NCBI RefSeq assembly: GCF_021287045.1
Contig: NZ_JAJTBG010000018.1
Location: 1-64,000, forward strand
DNA: 64,000 bases
Source of the DNA: Oryzomicrobium sp.
GTDB taxonomy: Bacteria; Pseudomonadota; Gammaproteobacteria; Burkholderiales; Rhodocyclaceae
Direction of reading: 5' to 3'
The notes beneath the pieces were generated by a model that was given only the letters and a program-made list of their open reading frames with translations, had not been told where the DNA came from and searched no databases. This document shows, piece after piece, positions 16,096 to 25,335 of the stretch; position 1 is the first letter of the stretch, and each line of letters starts with the position of its first letter. A program made the position numbers and the translations under genes.

Positions 16096-16776
16096 ATGCA
16101 CGTCTTCTACGAAGGTCTCGCCCCCGACGAAGCCCTGGCCCTGGAACAGTTGGCCAAGCTCCTCTACGAACTGCGCGAGAACCGCCAGCAACTGCTGGCC
16201 GCTCACGGCGCCGCCGACGAAGCCGCCCTGCTGGCGACGATCCAGGCCGGCGGCGTGGCCGAGCACCCGGGCTACGAAAGCTACCTGTCGGCCCTGACCC
16301 TGGCCGCCACCCAGGAGGCGGTGCGCGCCGACCTGAAAGCCCGCACCCTGGCCCTCAACGGAGCCCCCCTGGCGGCGGACGAGATGCTGGGCAGCGACGC
16401 CCCGGCGGCGGTGTGGCTGCTGGAAGTGGCCGAGCCCCTGGAAGAGCGCTGCGGCGAATGCCTGGAGCAGCCGGTGGCGGTGAAGCAGGACGCCCTGGTG
16501 ATCCACATCGAGGGCGGGGTGCGCCTGGAAGCCCGCTGGGCCGGCCCGGACGCCTATGCCTACCGCTGGACCTGGGGCGACGCCGAGCTGTGCCTGGACA
16601 CGGCCCCTCGGCCGGCGGACCCGGCCCTGGGCGCGGCCAAGGCCCACCTGCACCGGCCCGACGGCAGCGTCGGCCCGGCACCGGTCACCGTGCCCGGCGA
16701 GCCGTCCCTGGACAACCTGGAAGCCCTGGTGCGGGCCTTGGCCGACGATCCCCTGCTGGGCGGCGGCCTCGCCTGA
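16096..16776 (+). CDS. Unknown protein within the nos operon
   Basis: The protein has 226 residues. The ATG at 16096 follows AAAGGA. I do not recognise the family. It is acidic, Ala/Leu-rich, has no signal or membrane helix, and contains a lone Cys pair (EERCGECLEQP) and a later single Cys. The sequence looks globular and cytoplasmic. It sits between two NosL-type genes in one operon, so a link to copper handling or NosZ assembly is plausible, but nothing in the protein proves it. Confidence 0.6.
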   Translation: MHVFYEGLAPDEALALEQLAKLLYELRENRQQLLAAHGAADEAALLATIQAGGVAEHPGYESYLSALTLAATQEAVRADLKARTLALNGAPLAADEMLGSDAPAAVWLLEVAEPLEERCGECLEQPVAVKQDALVIHIEGGVRLEARWAGPDAYAYRWTWGDAELCLDTAPRPADPALGAAKAHLHRPDGSVGPAPVTVPGEPSLDNLEALVRALADDPLLGGGLA

Positions 16777-16783
16777 ACATCCC

Positions 16784-17392
16784 ATGGCCAGCGCCCCCGT
16801 CACTCCGCCGCCGCCGCTGGAAACCACACCGGCTGGCGCCCGCGCCGCCCGGCGCGGCTGGTGGCTGATCCCCCTGCGTACCCTGGGGTTGGCGCTGGTG
16901 GTGGGCTTTCTCGCCGGAGGCTTGGCGAAGATGGCGCCGCACTGGCTCGACCCGTTGCAGCAGCGCCCCTTCCCGCCCCACGTGGTGACCGCCGACGACC
17001 GTTGCCCGGTATGCGGCATGTACCCGGCGCGCTTCGCCAAGTGGCGCGCCCAGGCGGTGTTCCACGACCAGGGCTACGCCGCCTTCGATTCGGCCGCCAG
17101 CCTGTTCCGCTACCTGGGGCGGATCGAGCGCTACACCCCCGCCCGGCGTCGGGAGGATGTGGCCGACCTGTACCTGACCGACTACGACAGCGGCGCCTGG
17201 CTGCCCGGCGAGACGGCCCTGGTGGTGCTCGGCTCCAGCCTGGCCGGCCCCATGGGGGACCCGGGGCTGCCGGCCTTCGCCAGCCAGGAGGCGGCGGAGC
17301 GCTTCGCCGCCGCCCGGGGCGGGCAGGTGCTGCCCTTTTCCCAGGTGCTGGCGGCGCCGGAATTGCAGGGGCGTATCACCGCCGGGCGTTGA
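16784..17392 (+). CDS. Second NosL-family protein, membrane-anchored
   Basis: The protein has 202 residues from the ATG at 16784, 7 bases after the previous stop. An N-terminal membrane helix (about 27-46, PLRTLGLALVVGFLAGGLA) replaces the lipobox of NosL. The periplasmic domain starts with DRCPVCGMYPARFAKWRAQAVFHDQGYAAFDSAASLFRYL, the canonical NosL CxxCGM copper motif. It ends with ASQEAAERFAAARGGQVLPFSQV, as in NosL. It probably binds Cu(I) beside NosL. A cluster with two distinct NosL-type proteins is noteworthy. Confidence 0.85.
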   Translation: MASAPVTPPPPLETTPAGARAARRGWWLIPLRTLGLALVVGFLAGGLAKMAPHWLDPLQQRPFPPHVVTADDRCPVCGMYPARFAKWRAQAVFHDQGYAAFDSAASLFRYLGRIERYTPARRREDVADLYLTDYDSGAWLPGETALVVLGSSLAGPMGDPGLPAFASQEAAERFAAARGGQVLPFSQVLAAPELQGRITAGR

Positions 17393-17429
17393 GATTCAGC
17401 GGAACCCCGCGGTGCCCGCAATGGGCGCT

Positions 17430-17460
17430 GGGGGTGCTGAGGCGCGCGGTGCGCACCCCC
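17430..17460. terminator. Hairpin between convergent nosL2 and the lipoprotein gene
   Basis: GGGGGTGC (17430-17437) pairs with GCACCCCC (17453-17460). It has no T run but lies in the 93-base gap of a convergent pair, so it may act on both strands. Confidence 0.45.
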
Positions 17461-17485
17461 CTGGCGGCGGTGCCTGGCGCCGGGT

Positions 17486-18019
17486 TCAGCGCGAGCAGAT
17501 GACCCGCCGGTTGCCCCGCCCCGCCTGGGTTTCGGTGAGCTGGCCGGTGCTCTTCACCCGGCCGCTGGTCCGGTCGAAGATGGCGTAGAAGCGGGCCGCC
17601 TCGTCGTAGTCGTCGCAGAAGCGCCATTCCCATACTTCTTCGTTGCGCCGGTCATAGAAGGTCACCTCCCGGGGCGGTCCCAGGGTGCGGCGCACCGTCT
17701 CCCGGTCGTCGTCCACCTTCACCCGGGCGAAACCCTTCGGTTCCAGCACGTTTTCGATGCCCACCAGCCGGCCGCTGCCGTCCAGGGTGACGCGGAAGGT
17801 GTGGAAGCCCTCGGGCCCCCGGGGATAGAGCAGCACCCGGCCGCCGGCGTCGTCGAAGGCCAGGGCCGGTTCGCCCATGGCCGCGCGCACGTCGGCCTCC
17901 CGGGCCTGGCCCGGCGCCAGGCCGTGGCCGCTGTAGTGGGCGGCAGTGGCGCAGCCGGCCAGCAGGACGGCGAGTAGCAGGGAGCGGAGGAGGGCGGGGC
18001 GGCGCGGCCGGGCGTTCAT
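17486..18019 (-). CDS. Lipoprotein with two BamE/SmpA-like repeats
   Basis: The protein has 177 residues from the ATG at 18019, chosen because a clean signal (LLRSLLLAVLLAGC) follows; two further upstream in-frame ATGs exist. After the lipid-anchored Cys there are two modules of the SmpA/OmlA (BamE-like) type: LAPGQAREADVRAAMGEPALAF...LLYPRG and VKVDDDRETVRRTLGPPREVTFYDRRNEEVWEWRF. BamE-like folds bind outer-membrane assembly partners. The specific role here is unknown. Confidence 0.7.
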   Translation of the reverse strand: MNARPRRPALLRSLLLAVLLAGCATAAHYSGHGLAPGQAREADVRAAMGEPALAFDDAGGRVLLYPRGPEGFHTFRVTLDGSGRLVGIENVLEPKGFARVKVDDDRETVRRTLGPPREVTFYDRRNEEVWEWRFCDDYDEAARFYAIFDRTSGRVKSTGQLTETQAGRGNRRVICSR

Positions 18020-18080
18020 GGGAACGGGAGGGGCGACGTGGGCGGGGGCGGCAGGGAGGGGGCGGGACATGGTGCGGCAA

Positions 18081-19151
18081 TCAAGCATCAAGGGGGGGAG
18101 GTATGAGTGCGTCGGGCACGCCCAGTTCCCGGGCGGCGGCGGTGATCTGGGCCCAGACCTTGTCGCCGTAGTCGATGCCCTGTTCCAGCTGTTCGGCGCA
18201 CCGGGCGGCCTCCAGCTCGCCGGGCAGCACCACCGGGCGGCCGGGGTCCAGGGGGCGGGAATCGACGATCCAGGCGCAGGCGTTGCGTACGTGCTCCTCG
18301 AAGGCGTCGCCCCCCAGCTTGTGGGGGTCCACCAGGATCATCAGGGTGTTGTTGGTGATGACCCGGGGCGCGTCCGGCGGCAGGCCCCGTTCGATGCCGC
18401 CGCCGGCCAGCAGTTCGATCATCACCGCCAGGGCGTAGCCCTTGTGGCCGCTCTGGCTGCCGCCGAAGGGCAGGATGGCGCCCGGCGGCGTGGTGAACAG
18501 GGCGCCCGGGTCCAGGGTCGGATTGCCGGCGGCGTCCACCAGGACGCCCGGGGGCAGCTGTTCGCCCCGGGCGTGGGCCACCCGGATCTTGTTCAGGGCC
18601 ATGGCCGAGGTGGCGAAGTCGAGCACCACCGGCGGCTGGCCGTCGGGGCGCGGCACGCCCATGGCGATGGGGTTGGTGGTGAGGCGTGGGTCCCGGCCGC
18701 CGTAGGGCACCACGTTGGGGTCGATGTCCACCACGTTGGTCATGACGATGGCGGCCAGCCCGGCCTGGGCCGCCAGCTCCACGTAGTAGCCGACCCGGGC
18801 GCAGTGGTAGCTGCGGCGCACCGCCACGGCGGCGACGCCGAACTGTCGGGCGATCTCGATGCCGGCCTCGGCGGCGCGCTTGACGGCCACGTGGCCGAAG
18901 GCCATCTGGCCGTCCCACACCGACAGGGCGCCGACGCGGGACAGCTCGATCCCTTCAGCCTGCACGTCCACGCCGCCTTCCCGGGCGGTCTTGGCGTAGG
19001 TGGGCAGCATGGAGAAACCGTGGCTGAAGTAGCCCACCAGGTCGGCGGCGATCATGTGCTCGGCGACGGTGGCCGCGACGCCGGGGGCGCAGCCCAGGGC
19101 GGCGAGGCTTTCCCGGGCGAGGGCCTGGGCGGCGGCAGCAGCGATCCGCAT
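18081..19151 (-). CDS. Ldh-family (malate/L-lactate/ureidoglycolate dehydrogenase type) NAD(P) oxidoreductase
   Basis: The protein has 356 residues from the ATG at 19151 after AAGGA; the 25 codons upstream in frame look non-coding. Family marks are AADLVGYFSHGFSMLPTY (usually D..G..SHG), VRRSYHCARVGYYVELAA (normally a NxxHxGxxG segment), TNVVDIDPNVVPYGG, TNPIAMGVPRP and LPFGGSQSGHKGYALAVMIELLAGG. These proteins form the non-Rossmann Ldh2/MDH2 superfamily. The exact substrate cannot be read from sequence. Confidence 0.8.
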   Translation of the reverse strand: MRIAAAAAQALARESLAALGCAPGVAATVAEHMIAADLVGYFSHGFSMLPTYAKTAREGGVDVQAEGIELSRVGALSVWDGQMAFGHVAVKRAAEAGIEIARQFGVAAVAVRRSYHCARVGYYVELAAQAGLAAIVMTNVVDIDPNVVPYGGRDPRLTTNPIAMGVPRPDGQPPVVLDFATSAMALNKIRVAHARGEQLPPGVLVDAAGNPTLDPGALFTTPPGAILPFGGSQSGHKGYALAVMIELLAGGGIERGLPPDAPRVITNNTLMILVDPHKLGGDAFEEHVRNACAWIVDSRPLDPGRPVVLPGELEAARCAEQLEQGIDYGDKVWAQITAAARELGVPDALIPPPLDA

Positions 19152-19290
19152 GGGAATTCCTTGGCGAGTGGTCGACAAGGACGATGGTAGGCCGGTCGGG
19201 CACCGCCGGGCAATGCGCGGGGGCAAAAACGACAGGAGCGCCCGGTGGGCGCTCCTGAGGCGTTGCGTTGCGGCTGGGATGCGAAGGGGA

Positions 19291-19650
19291 TCAGCCCTGG
19301 GCGTTGCCGCCCAGCAGTTGCTGCAGTTCGCCGTTCTGGTACATCTCCCGGGCGATGTCGCAGCCGCCGACGAACTCGCCGTTCACGTACAGCTGGGGCA
19401 GGGTCGGCCAGTTGGCGTAGACCTTGACGCCTTCGCGGATGGCCGGGTGCTCCAGCACGTTGACGCTGAAGATGTCCTTCACGCCGCAGGCCTTCAGGAT
19501 TTGCACCACGGTGCCGGAAAAGCCGCACATGGGGAACTGGGGGGTGCCCTTCATGTAGAGCACCACGGGGTGGCCGGTGACCTGTTCGCGGATGAGGTCC
19601 TGGATGGCGGGACTGGTGGGGTCCACGTGGGCGCCGGTATCGACGGTCAT
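19291..19650 (-). CDS. grxD: Monothiol glutaredoxin Grx4
   Basis: The protein has 119 residues. The CGFS active site is at Cys42 (MKGTPQFPMCGFSG), with the glutathione-binding WPTLPQLYVNGEFVGGCDI. CGFS glutaredoxins ligate [2Fe-2S] clusters with BolA partners and traffic iron-sulfur clusters. The order prfA-prmC-grxD is typical of betaproteobacteria and supports the assignment. Confidence 0.95.
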   Translation of the reverse strand: MTVDTGAHVDPTSPAIQDLIREQVTGHPVVLYMKGTPQFPMCGFSGTVVQILKACGVKDIFSVNVLEHPAIREGVKVYANWPTLPQLYVNGEFVGGCDIAREMYQNGELQQLLGGNAQG

Positions 19651-19784
19651 GCTGGTTTCTCCTAGGGGGTGAGGCTAAAGCTGTTGTTGGACGGAAAGGG
19701 AACCGCCAGGGTTCCGTCCCGGGCGGCAAATTCTAGCCGAGGGCGGCGGTGGCCGGCGTAACGCCGATCAAATCCGGGGCCGCA

Positions 19785-20756
19785 TCAGGCCGCTGCGCTT
19801 CTGGTGCCGCCGGCCCAGATGCCGCCGCTGACCCGGTCCAGGCCGGCCAGGTCGGTCCAGGTGGCGACCTGGGCGAAGCCGGCGGCGCCGAGCAGGTCGC
19901 GGCACAGGGGGCCCTGGTCGTAGCCGTGCTCCAGCAGCAGCCAGCCGCCGGGATGCAGGTGGGCCAGGGCGGCAGCCACGATGGCGCGCAGGCAGGCCCC
20001 GCCGTCGCCGCCGGCCACGCCATCGGTGAGCGCACCGCGCGGTTCGAAGGGCAGGCCGTCGCCTTCCAGGTGCGGGTCCCCCTCGGCCACGTAGGGCGGG
20101 TTGCCGGCGATGAGGTGGAAGCGTTCGCCGGCCAGGGCGGAAAACCAGTCGGAGAGGACGAAGCGCACCGCCAGACCGAGACGCCGGGCGTTGCCCTCGG
20201 CCACCGCCAGGGCGGCGGGGGAACGGTCCACGGCGGTGACCGCCACGGCGGGGCCGGCCTCGTGGGCCAGGGCCAGGGCGATGGCGCCGCTGCCGGTGCC
20301 CAGGTCGAGCACCTGGAGGGGCTGGTCGGAGGGCGGTGACGGTGGGGCTGCCTGGAGATCAAGGACTGGCGCGGGGTTTGCCGCTGCCTGCCCGGAGAGC
20401 CGCGCCCCGCCTTGCTGCCAGGCGGCGATGGCCTGGAGCGCCCGATCCACCAGCACTTCCGTGTCGTCCCGGGGAATCAGCACGTCCGGGGTGACCGTCA
20501 GGTCCAGGCCACGGAAGGGGGCGTGGCCGGTCAGGTAGGCCAGGGGCTCGCCCGCGGCGCGGCGCGCCACCAGGGCGGCGTAGGCGGCGGCTTCCTCGGG
20601 TGTGAGCGGCGTGTCGGGCCGGGTGAGCAGTTCGGCGTGGCTGATGGCGCAGACGTGCTCCAGCAGCAGCCGCGCCTCCAGCCGGGGGATGCGGGCGCTG
20701 GCGTCGCGCCAGGCCTGGGCCCGGGCGAGGGGCGGGGTGCCGGCCCCGTCGCTCAT
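19785..20756 (-). CDS. prmC: PrmC, N5-glutamine methyltransferase of release factors
   Basis: The protein has 323 residues; the ATG overlaps the prfA stop (ATGA). The N-terminal helical domain ([44 protein letters not shown]) is followed by [17 protein letters not shown]. The SAM motif is [16 protein letters not shown] and the catalytic loop is [10 protein letters not shown], with NPPY near residues 219-222. It methylates the Gln of the GGQ motif of RF1 and RF2. Between the two halves (about residues 118-150) is an extra Ala/Pro-rich segment that contains a copy of the dispersed repeat (20351-20382). Typical family members are shorter here. Confidence 0.93.
   Translation of the reverse strand: MSDGAGTPPLARAQAWRDASARIPRLEARLLLEHVCAISHAELLTRPDTPLTPEEAAAYAALVARRAAGEPLAYLTGHAPFRGLDLTVTPDVLIPRDDTEVLVDRALQAIAAWQQGGARLSGQAAANPAPVLDLQAAPPSPPSDQPLQVLDLGTGSGAIALALAHEAGPAVAVTAVDRSPAALAVAEGNARRLGLAVRFVLSDWFSALAGERFHLIAGNPPYVAEGDPHLEGDGLPFEPRGALTDGVAGGDGGACLRAIVAAALAHLHPGGWLLLEHGYDQGPLCRDLLGAAGFAQVATWTDLAGLDRVSGGIWAGGTRSAAA
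20351..20382 (+). repeat. Dispersed repeat copy inside prmC
   Basis: On the plus strand it starts CCTGGAGATCAAGGACTGGC and continues GCGGGGTTTGCC. The 19-mer GACTGGCGCGGGGTTTGCC (20364-20382) recurs exactly, inverted, at 41387-41405. It is read through in frame by prmC as part of an extra linker. Confidence 0.65.
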
Positions 20757-21835
20757 TCCTGCTCGGCCAGGCTGGCCAGCAGTTCGGCCTGGTGCTCGTT
20801 GGCCAGGGCGCCGACCATTTCGTCCAGATCGCCGTCCATGATCGCGGCGATCTTGTACAGGGTCAGGTTGATGCGGTGGTCGGTGATGCGCCCTTGCGGG
20901 AAGTTGTAGGTGCGGATGCGCTCGGAGCGGTCGCCGGAACCGATCAGGCTCTTGCGCGTGGCCGCCTCCTTGGCCTGGGCGGCGCGGATCTGGGCGTCCT
21001 TGATGCGCGCCACCAGCACGCGCATCGCCGATTCCCGGTTCTGGTGCTGGGAGCGGCCGTCCTGGCACTCGGCCACGGTGCCGGTGGGCAGGTGGGTGAT
21101 GCGCACCGCCGATTCGGTCTTGTTCACGTGCTGGCCGCCGGCGCCGGAGGCCCGGTAGGTGTCGATCTTGAGGTCGGCCGGGTTCATGTCCACGTCGGAC
21201 ACGTCGTCGGCCTCGGGCATCACCGCCACGGTGCAGGCCGAGGTGTGGATGCGCCCCTGGGTCTCGGTCTCGGGCACGCGCTGGACGCGGTGGCCGCCGG
21301 ATTCGAACTTGAGCCGGGAATAGGCGCCGTTGCCGATGATGCGGCAGATCACTTCCTTGTAGCCGCCCAGGTCCGACTCGGAGGCGGACAGCACCTCCAG
21401 CTGCCAGCGGTTGCGCTCGGCGTAGCGGGAGTACATGCGGAACAGGTCGCCGGCGAACAGGGCCGACTCGTCGCCGCCGGTGCCGGCGCGGATTTCCAGC
21501 ACGATGTTGCGGTCGTCGTTGGGGTCCCGGGGCAGCAGCAGCTTTTGCAGGTCCAGCTCGATCCCGGGCAGCTTTTCCTTGGCGGCGGCCAGTTCCTCCT
21601 GGGCCAGGGCCTTCATGTCCGGGTCGGCGAGCATGGCCTCGGCGTCGGCCATGTCGGCCTCGGCCTGGCGGTAGGCCTGGTAGCGGGTCACCACCGGCTC
21701 CAGCTCGGCCCGCTCCCGGGAGAGCTTGCGGAACTGGTCCAGGTCGGCGGCGGCGTTTTCCGAGGAGAGCAGGGCGTCCACCTCGGCCAGGCGCCGGGCG
21801 AGGGTGTCGAGTTTTTCGCGGATGCTGGATTTCAT
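20753..21835 (-). CDS. prfA: Peptide chain release factor 1
   Basis: The protein has 360 residues, exactly the usual RF1 length, from the ATG at 21835 ([15 protein letters not shown]). Stop-codon recognition region [17 protein letters not shown] has Pro-Glu-Thr at the PxT tripeptide. The peptidyl-hydrolysis motif is [18 protein letters not shown]. It recognises UAA and UAG. It is coupled to prmC, which methylates it. In many relatives hemA lies directly upstream; here four other genes intervene. Confidence 0.97.
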   Translation of the reverse strand: MKSSIREKLDTLARRLAEVDALLSSENAAADLDQFRKLSRERAELEPVVTRYQAYRQAEADMADAEAMLADPDMKALAQEELAAAKEKLPGIELDLQKLLLPRDPNDDRNIVLEIRAGTGGDESALFAGDLFRMYSRYAERNRWQLEVLSASESDLGGYKEVICRIIGNGAYSRLKFESGGHRVQRVPETETQGRIHTSACTVAVMPEADDVSDVDMNPADLKIDTYRASGAGGQHVNKTESAVRITHLPTGTVAECQDGRSQHQNRESAMRVLVARIKDAQIRAAQAKEAATRKSLIGSGDRSERIRTYNFPQGRITDHRINLTLYKIAAIMDGDLDEMVGALANEHQAELLASLAEQE

Positions 21836-21926
21836 GGGGGCGGAGTTTACTTGCTCCGGTCCGTTCCTCCCACCCTGGGGTAGGATGCCGGCCGGAATCC
21901 ATGAGGCGACATGACAGGGGGAAGCG

Positions 21927-22580
21927 ATGCCGCAGGGAACGATCGTGCGCTGGGTCGAGGCCCGGGGCTTCGGTTTCATCGCCCCGGACGGGGGCGGCGA
22001 CGACGTGTTCGTCCATGCCCGGGCCTTTGCCGGCCGGGACGCGCAGCCGGTGCCGGGAACCAAGGTGTCCTACCGGCTGGCGCGGGATGGCGCCGGGCGC
22101 TACCGGGCCGAGGACGTGGCCCTGGCCGGGGCCTCGCCACGCTCCAGCGCTGCACGCCGTGGCCCGCGAGATGGACGGGACAGCCGCGCGGCCGACGAGC
22201 CCGGCCAGGGGGCTTTGTGGGGGCGGGCGATCCTGGGCGTGGCCGCGCTGTCGGCCGGGGTCTGGCTGGTGCGCAGCGGCCAATTGAGCGCTGCGGCAGG
22301 CCTGATCCTGGCCGGCCTCAGCGGGGTGACCTTCATCGCCTACGGCGCGGACAAGCTGGCGGCGGTGCAGCGGGAATGGCGCTGGTCGGAAAACAGCCTG
22401 CACCTGCTGGCCCTGCTCGGCGGCTGGCCGGGGGCGCTGCTGGGCCAGGCCCTGTTCCGCCACAAGCATCGCAAGGCGGCGTTCCTCGCCCAGTTCTGGG
22501 TCACCGTGGTGCTCAACGTCTCAGCCCTGGGCTTCGCCATCGTCCAAGGGCCCCGGCTTTTGCCCGGCTGGGCGGGGTAG
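21927..22580 (+). CDS. Cold-shock domain plus DUF1294 membrane protein
   Basis: The protein has 217 residues. Residues 1-66 form a cold-shock (OB-fold) domain with the RNP-like motif [19 protein letters not shown]. After a charged linker, residues 98-215 hold three or four membrane helices with the DUF1294 signature [39 protein letters not shown]. The fusion is known in proteobacteria, but its function is not. It is transcribed away from prfA. Confidence 0.85.
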   Translation: MPQGTIVRWVEARGFGFIAPDGGGDDVFVHARAFAGRDAQPVPGTKVSYRLARDGAGRYRAEDVALAGASPRSSAARRGPRDGRDSRAADEPGQGALWGRAILGVAALSAGVWLVRSGQLSAAAGLILAGLSGVTFIAYGADKLAAVQREWRWSENSLHLLALLGGWPGALLGQALFRHKHRKAAFLAQFWVTVVLNVSALGFAIVQGPRLLPGWAG

Positions 22581-22657
22581 ATTAGGCTTTTGCACGGGCG
22601 GACCGGTTTGCCCGTACCGCTGCGTTTTCACCGTTTGTCCAGAAAAGGAGCCGGGCC

Positions 22658-23005
22658 ATGATCTACAAGGGAAGCTGCCACTGTGGCCGCACTGCCTTCG
22701 AGGTGGAGGGCGAGCTGGCCCAGGTGGCCGATTGCAACTGTTCGATCTGCTCGCGCAAGGGCGCCCTGCTCTGGTTTGTATCGCGGGACCAGTTGCGCCT
22801 GCTGACGCCGGACGAGAACCTGGCGACCTACACCTTCGGCAAGGAGCGCATCCGCCACCGCTTTTGCCCGGTGTGCGGCATCCACCCCTTCGGCGAGGGC
22901 ACCGACCCGGGCGGCCGGGCCGTGGCGGCGATCAACGTGCGCTGCCTGGAGGACGTGGACATTGCTGCCCTGCCCGTCACCCACTTCGACGGGCGCGCCC
23001 TCTGA
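22658..23005 (+). CDS. GFA/CENP-V family zinc protein
   Basis: The protein has 115 residues and starts MIYKGSCHCGRTAFEVEGEL. The zinc ligands of the glutathione-dependent formaldehyde-activating (Mss4-like) fold are visible: CHCG, CNCSIC and FCPVCGIHPF. Although named after a formaldehyde-glutathione adduct former, most members have no proven activity. Confidence 0.85.
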   Translation: MIYKGSCHCGRTAFEVEGELAQVADCNCSICSRKGALLWFVSRDQLRLLTPDENLATYTFGKERIRHRFCPVCGIHPFGEGTDPGGRAVAAINVRCLEDVDIAALPVTHFDGRAL

Positions 23006-23038
23006 TTTTGCCGGGGGCCGCCGCGGGGCGGCGGGCCT

Positions 23039-23419
23039 TTACGCAGGGCCGGGCGCAGCGGTGCGACGTCGGCCGTGTTTGCCCGGCGTTGCCCGCCCGC
23101 AGCGCAGGCCGGCGGCAATGGCGCCGCGGCACCAGCGCCACAGGGCCGTATCGTCGTCGGCCGCCTCGTCGGGCAGGGGATAGTAGGGCAGCACCTGGAT
23201 GCGGCCGGACGGCGCCTGAAAGGTCAGGGGCGTGAGGCCGAGCCGGGTGAAGTCGTCCCGGTTGACGTCGTCGGCCTTGAGGTAGAACTGGCCGTCGGCG
23301 TAGATGGCGAAGAACACCCCGTCGCAGTACAGCCCGCGGCTACCGAACATGCGCCGGGCGGTGATGTGCCCCAGGGGCCCGAGGCGGTCGAGCAGCCAGG
23401 TCAGGTCGTCGTTGGTCAT
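23039..23419 (-). CDS. TfoX/Sxy N-terminal domain protein
   Basis: The protein has 126 residues. DRLGPLGHITARRMFGSRGLYCDGVFFAIYADGQFYLKAD and the later PYYPLPDEAADD match the TfoX N-terminal domain. It lacks the C-terminal domain of the Haemophilus competence regulator, as most such short proteins do. Its role is unknown. The C-terminal 25 residues are basic and of low complexity. Confidence 0.8.
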   Translation of the reverse strand: MTNDDLTWLLDRLGPLGHITARRMFGSRGLYCDGVFFAIYADGQFYLKADDVNRDDFTRLGLTPLTFQAPSGRIQVLPYYPLPDEAADDDTALWRWCRGAIAAGLRCGRATPGKHGRRRTAAPGPA

Positions 23420-23603
23420 GGCATCCCCGGTCGTGGGTGGGAATCCTTTTTGCTATGGCAGGGTAACGGGACCGCCGGGTCCCTGAAACGCGCGGGGCGC
23501 GTCGGATTGCCGACACAGGGCGGGGTCGCCTGATCGGAAATGTCTGGCCTGCGACACTCTGCGCTCGCACATTGCGACATTGCCCTTTGCCGAGGCTGCC
23601 ATC

Positions 23604-23846
23604 ATGCCCCTCCACGATTTCCGCTGCCAGGACTGCGCCGCCGCCTTCGAGGCCCTGGTGCGCGCTGGCCGGGCCCCTGTCTGTCCGCTCTGTGGCAGCG
23701 GGCGCCTGGAAAAATGCGTGTCGCTCCCCGCTGCACCGGGCAAGAGCGCCACCCTGATTCGGGAAGGCCGCGCCCGGGCGGCGCGGGCAGGGCATTTCAG
23801 CCATTACGGCTTGGCAGAGCGGGTGCGGCTGAAGAAGAACGGATGA
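23604..23846 (+). CDS. FmdB-type zinc-ribbon protein
   Basis: The protein has 80 residues from the ATG at 23604 (MPLHDFRCQDCAAAFEALV). Two CxxC pairs (CQDC, CPLCG) make the small zinc ribbon of FmdB-family putative regulators. The family begins with M-P-x-Y/H-x-F-x-C as here. A short in-frame extension upstream is unlikely to be used. Confidence 0.8.
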   Translation: MPLHDFRCQDCAAAFEALVRAGRAPVCPLCGSGRLEKCVSLPAAPGKSATLIREGRARAARAGHFSHYGLAERVRLKKNG

Positions 23847-23880
23847 GCGGGGCGCGGCGGCGCCCGCCGGGGAAGGGCCG

Positions 23881-25137
23881 TCAGTCGCCCTGGTGCAGAT
23901 GGAACAGGCGCTGCACGGCGGCGTGCAGGTTCACGTCCTGCTCGGGCTGGGCGGCGGCCTGGTTGAGCGCCTGGGTCGGGGCGTGGAGGAACTTGTTGGT
24001 GAGGCGCTGGGAGAGGGCTTCCAGGACCTTTTCCGGGGCTTCGCCCTTGGCCAGCAGCTTCATGGCGTGCTCGACCTCATGGCGGCGCATGCGCTCGGCG
24101 GAGTCGCGCAGGGCGCGGATGGTGGGTACCGAGTGGCGCTGCTCGATCCAGTGCAGGAAGTGCTCGACCCGGGCGTCGATGATTGCCTCGGCTTCCACCA
24201 CGGCGGCCTGGCGGGCCTCCATGCCGGACGCCACCACCTGGGAGAGGTCGTCCACGGTGTACAGGAAGACGTCGTCGAGTTCGCCGACCTCGGGTTCGAT
24301 GTCCCGGGGTACCGCCAGGTCCACCATGAACATGGGCTTGTGGCGGCGTGCCTTGATCGCCCGCTCGGCCAGGCCCAGCCCGATGATCGGCAGGGGCGCG
24401 GCGGTGCACGAGACGACGATGTCGTGCTGGGGCAGGGCCTCGGCCAAATCTTCGAGGCGGATCGCTCGGCCGTCGAAGCGGGCGGCCAGGGCCTGGCCCC
24501 GCTCCACGGTGCGGTTGGTGATGGTGATGGCCTTGGGGGCCTGGGCGGCGAAGTGGGTGGCGGTTAGCTCGATCATCTCGCCGGCGCCGATGAACAGGAT
24601 GCGCTGGTTGGAGATGGAATCGAAGATGCGTCCGGCCAGGTGCACCGCGGCGGCGGCCATGGAGACGATGTTGGCGCCGATGGCGGTGGTGGTGCGCACT
24701 TCCTTGGCCACCGCGAAGGAACGCTGGAACAGCTTGTTGAGCAGGGTTCCCAGGGTGCCGGCCTCTTCGGCGGCGCGCACCGCATCCTTCATCTGGCCGA
24801 GGATCTGGGGCTCGCCGATGACCATGGAGTCGAGGCCGGAGGCGACGCGGAAGGCGTGGCGCACCGCTTCCCGCTCGGGCAGGGTGTACAGGTAGGGGGT
24901 GATGCGGTCGATCGGCAGGCGGTGGAAGTCGGCCAGCCAGCGGGCGGCGTCCTCCGGGGTTTCCGCCGCGCAATACACCTCGGTGCGGTTGCAGGTCGAC
25001 AGGATCGCCGCCTCCCGGGCCGGGCCGCCCGCCAGGCTGGCCAGGGCCTGGGGCAGCTTGTCGGCGCCGAACGCCACCTGTTCGCGCACCGAGACGGGGG
25101 CGGTGTGGTGGTTGATGCCGAGGGTGTAAAGCCGCAT
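23881..25137 (-). CDS. hemA: Glutamyl-tRNA reductase
   Basis: The protein has 418 residues. The N-terminal catalytic domain has [14 protein letters not shown] and the nucleophile Cys49 in [10 protein letters not shown]. [17 protein letters not shown] segment [20 protein letters not shown] follows, and the NADPH domain has [17 protein letters not shown]. The C-terminal dimerisation helices are complete. It starts tetrapyrrole synthesis by the C5 pathway. The regulatory Lys-rich N-terminus of enterobacterial HemA is absent. Confidence 0.97.
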   Translation of the reverse strand: MRLYTLGINHHTAPVSVREQVAFGADKLPQALASLAGGPAREAAILSTCNRTEVYCAAETPEDAARWLADFHRLPIDRITPYLYTLPEREAVRHAFRVASGLDSMVIGEPQILGQMKDAVRAAEEAGTLGTLLNKLFQRSFAVAKEVRTTTAIGANIVSMAAAAVHLAGRIFDSISNQRILFIGAGEMIELTATHFAAQAPKAITITNRTVERGQALAARFDGRAIRLEDLAEALPQHDIVVSCTAAPLPIIGLGLAERAIKARRHKPMFMVDLAVPRDIEPEVGELDDVFLYTVDDLSQVVASGMEARQAAVVEAEAIIDARVEHFLHWIEQRHSVPTIRALRDSAERMRRHEVEHAMKLLAKGEAPEKVLEALSQRLTNKFLHAPTQALNQAAAQPEQDVNLHAAVQRLFHLHQGD

Positions 25138-25197
25138 GGGGAAAAATCGGGGCGGGAAGCCGGGAGAAGTGCGAGGAATGCAGGGAAAGCGGCGCCG

Positions 25198-25206
25198 ATT
25201 ATAGCA
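25198..25206 (-). promoter_or_regulatory. Extended -10 promoter of hemA
   Basis: On the minus strand this reads TGCTATAAT, a perfect extended -10 (TG-n-TATAAT), about 60 bases before the hemA ATG and standing out in very GC-rich DNA. There is no -35 match, as expected for extended -10 promoters. Confidence 0.65.
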
Positions 25207-25335
25207 CCGGGGTTTTGGCCCCCCGGCTGCCGGCGGGAGACGCCCTTGATTTACCGCAAGTCGTTCCGCCGCGCCGGCACAACGCCGACGCCGGACGCAA
25301 GGCCGGGGCGGAACGGCCCGCTATTGGCGCCCGCC

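Noticed and set aside
16096-16776. Reading the unknown nos-operon protein as a NosX or ApbE flavinyltransferase
   Set aside because: It lacks the signal peptide and the flavin-binding motifs of ApbE/NosX, and its composition and length do not fit.
19785-22469. A continuous minus-strand frame that appears to fuse prmC to 570 upstream codons
   Set aside because: Only the last 323 codons are PrmC. The upstream part is prfA read in the wrong frame and the DUF1294 gene read antisense. The ATGA overlap shows the true start.
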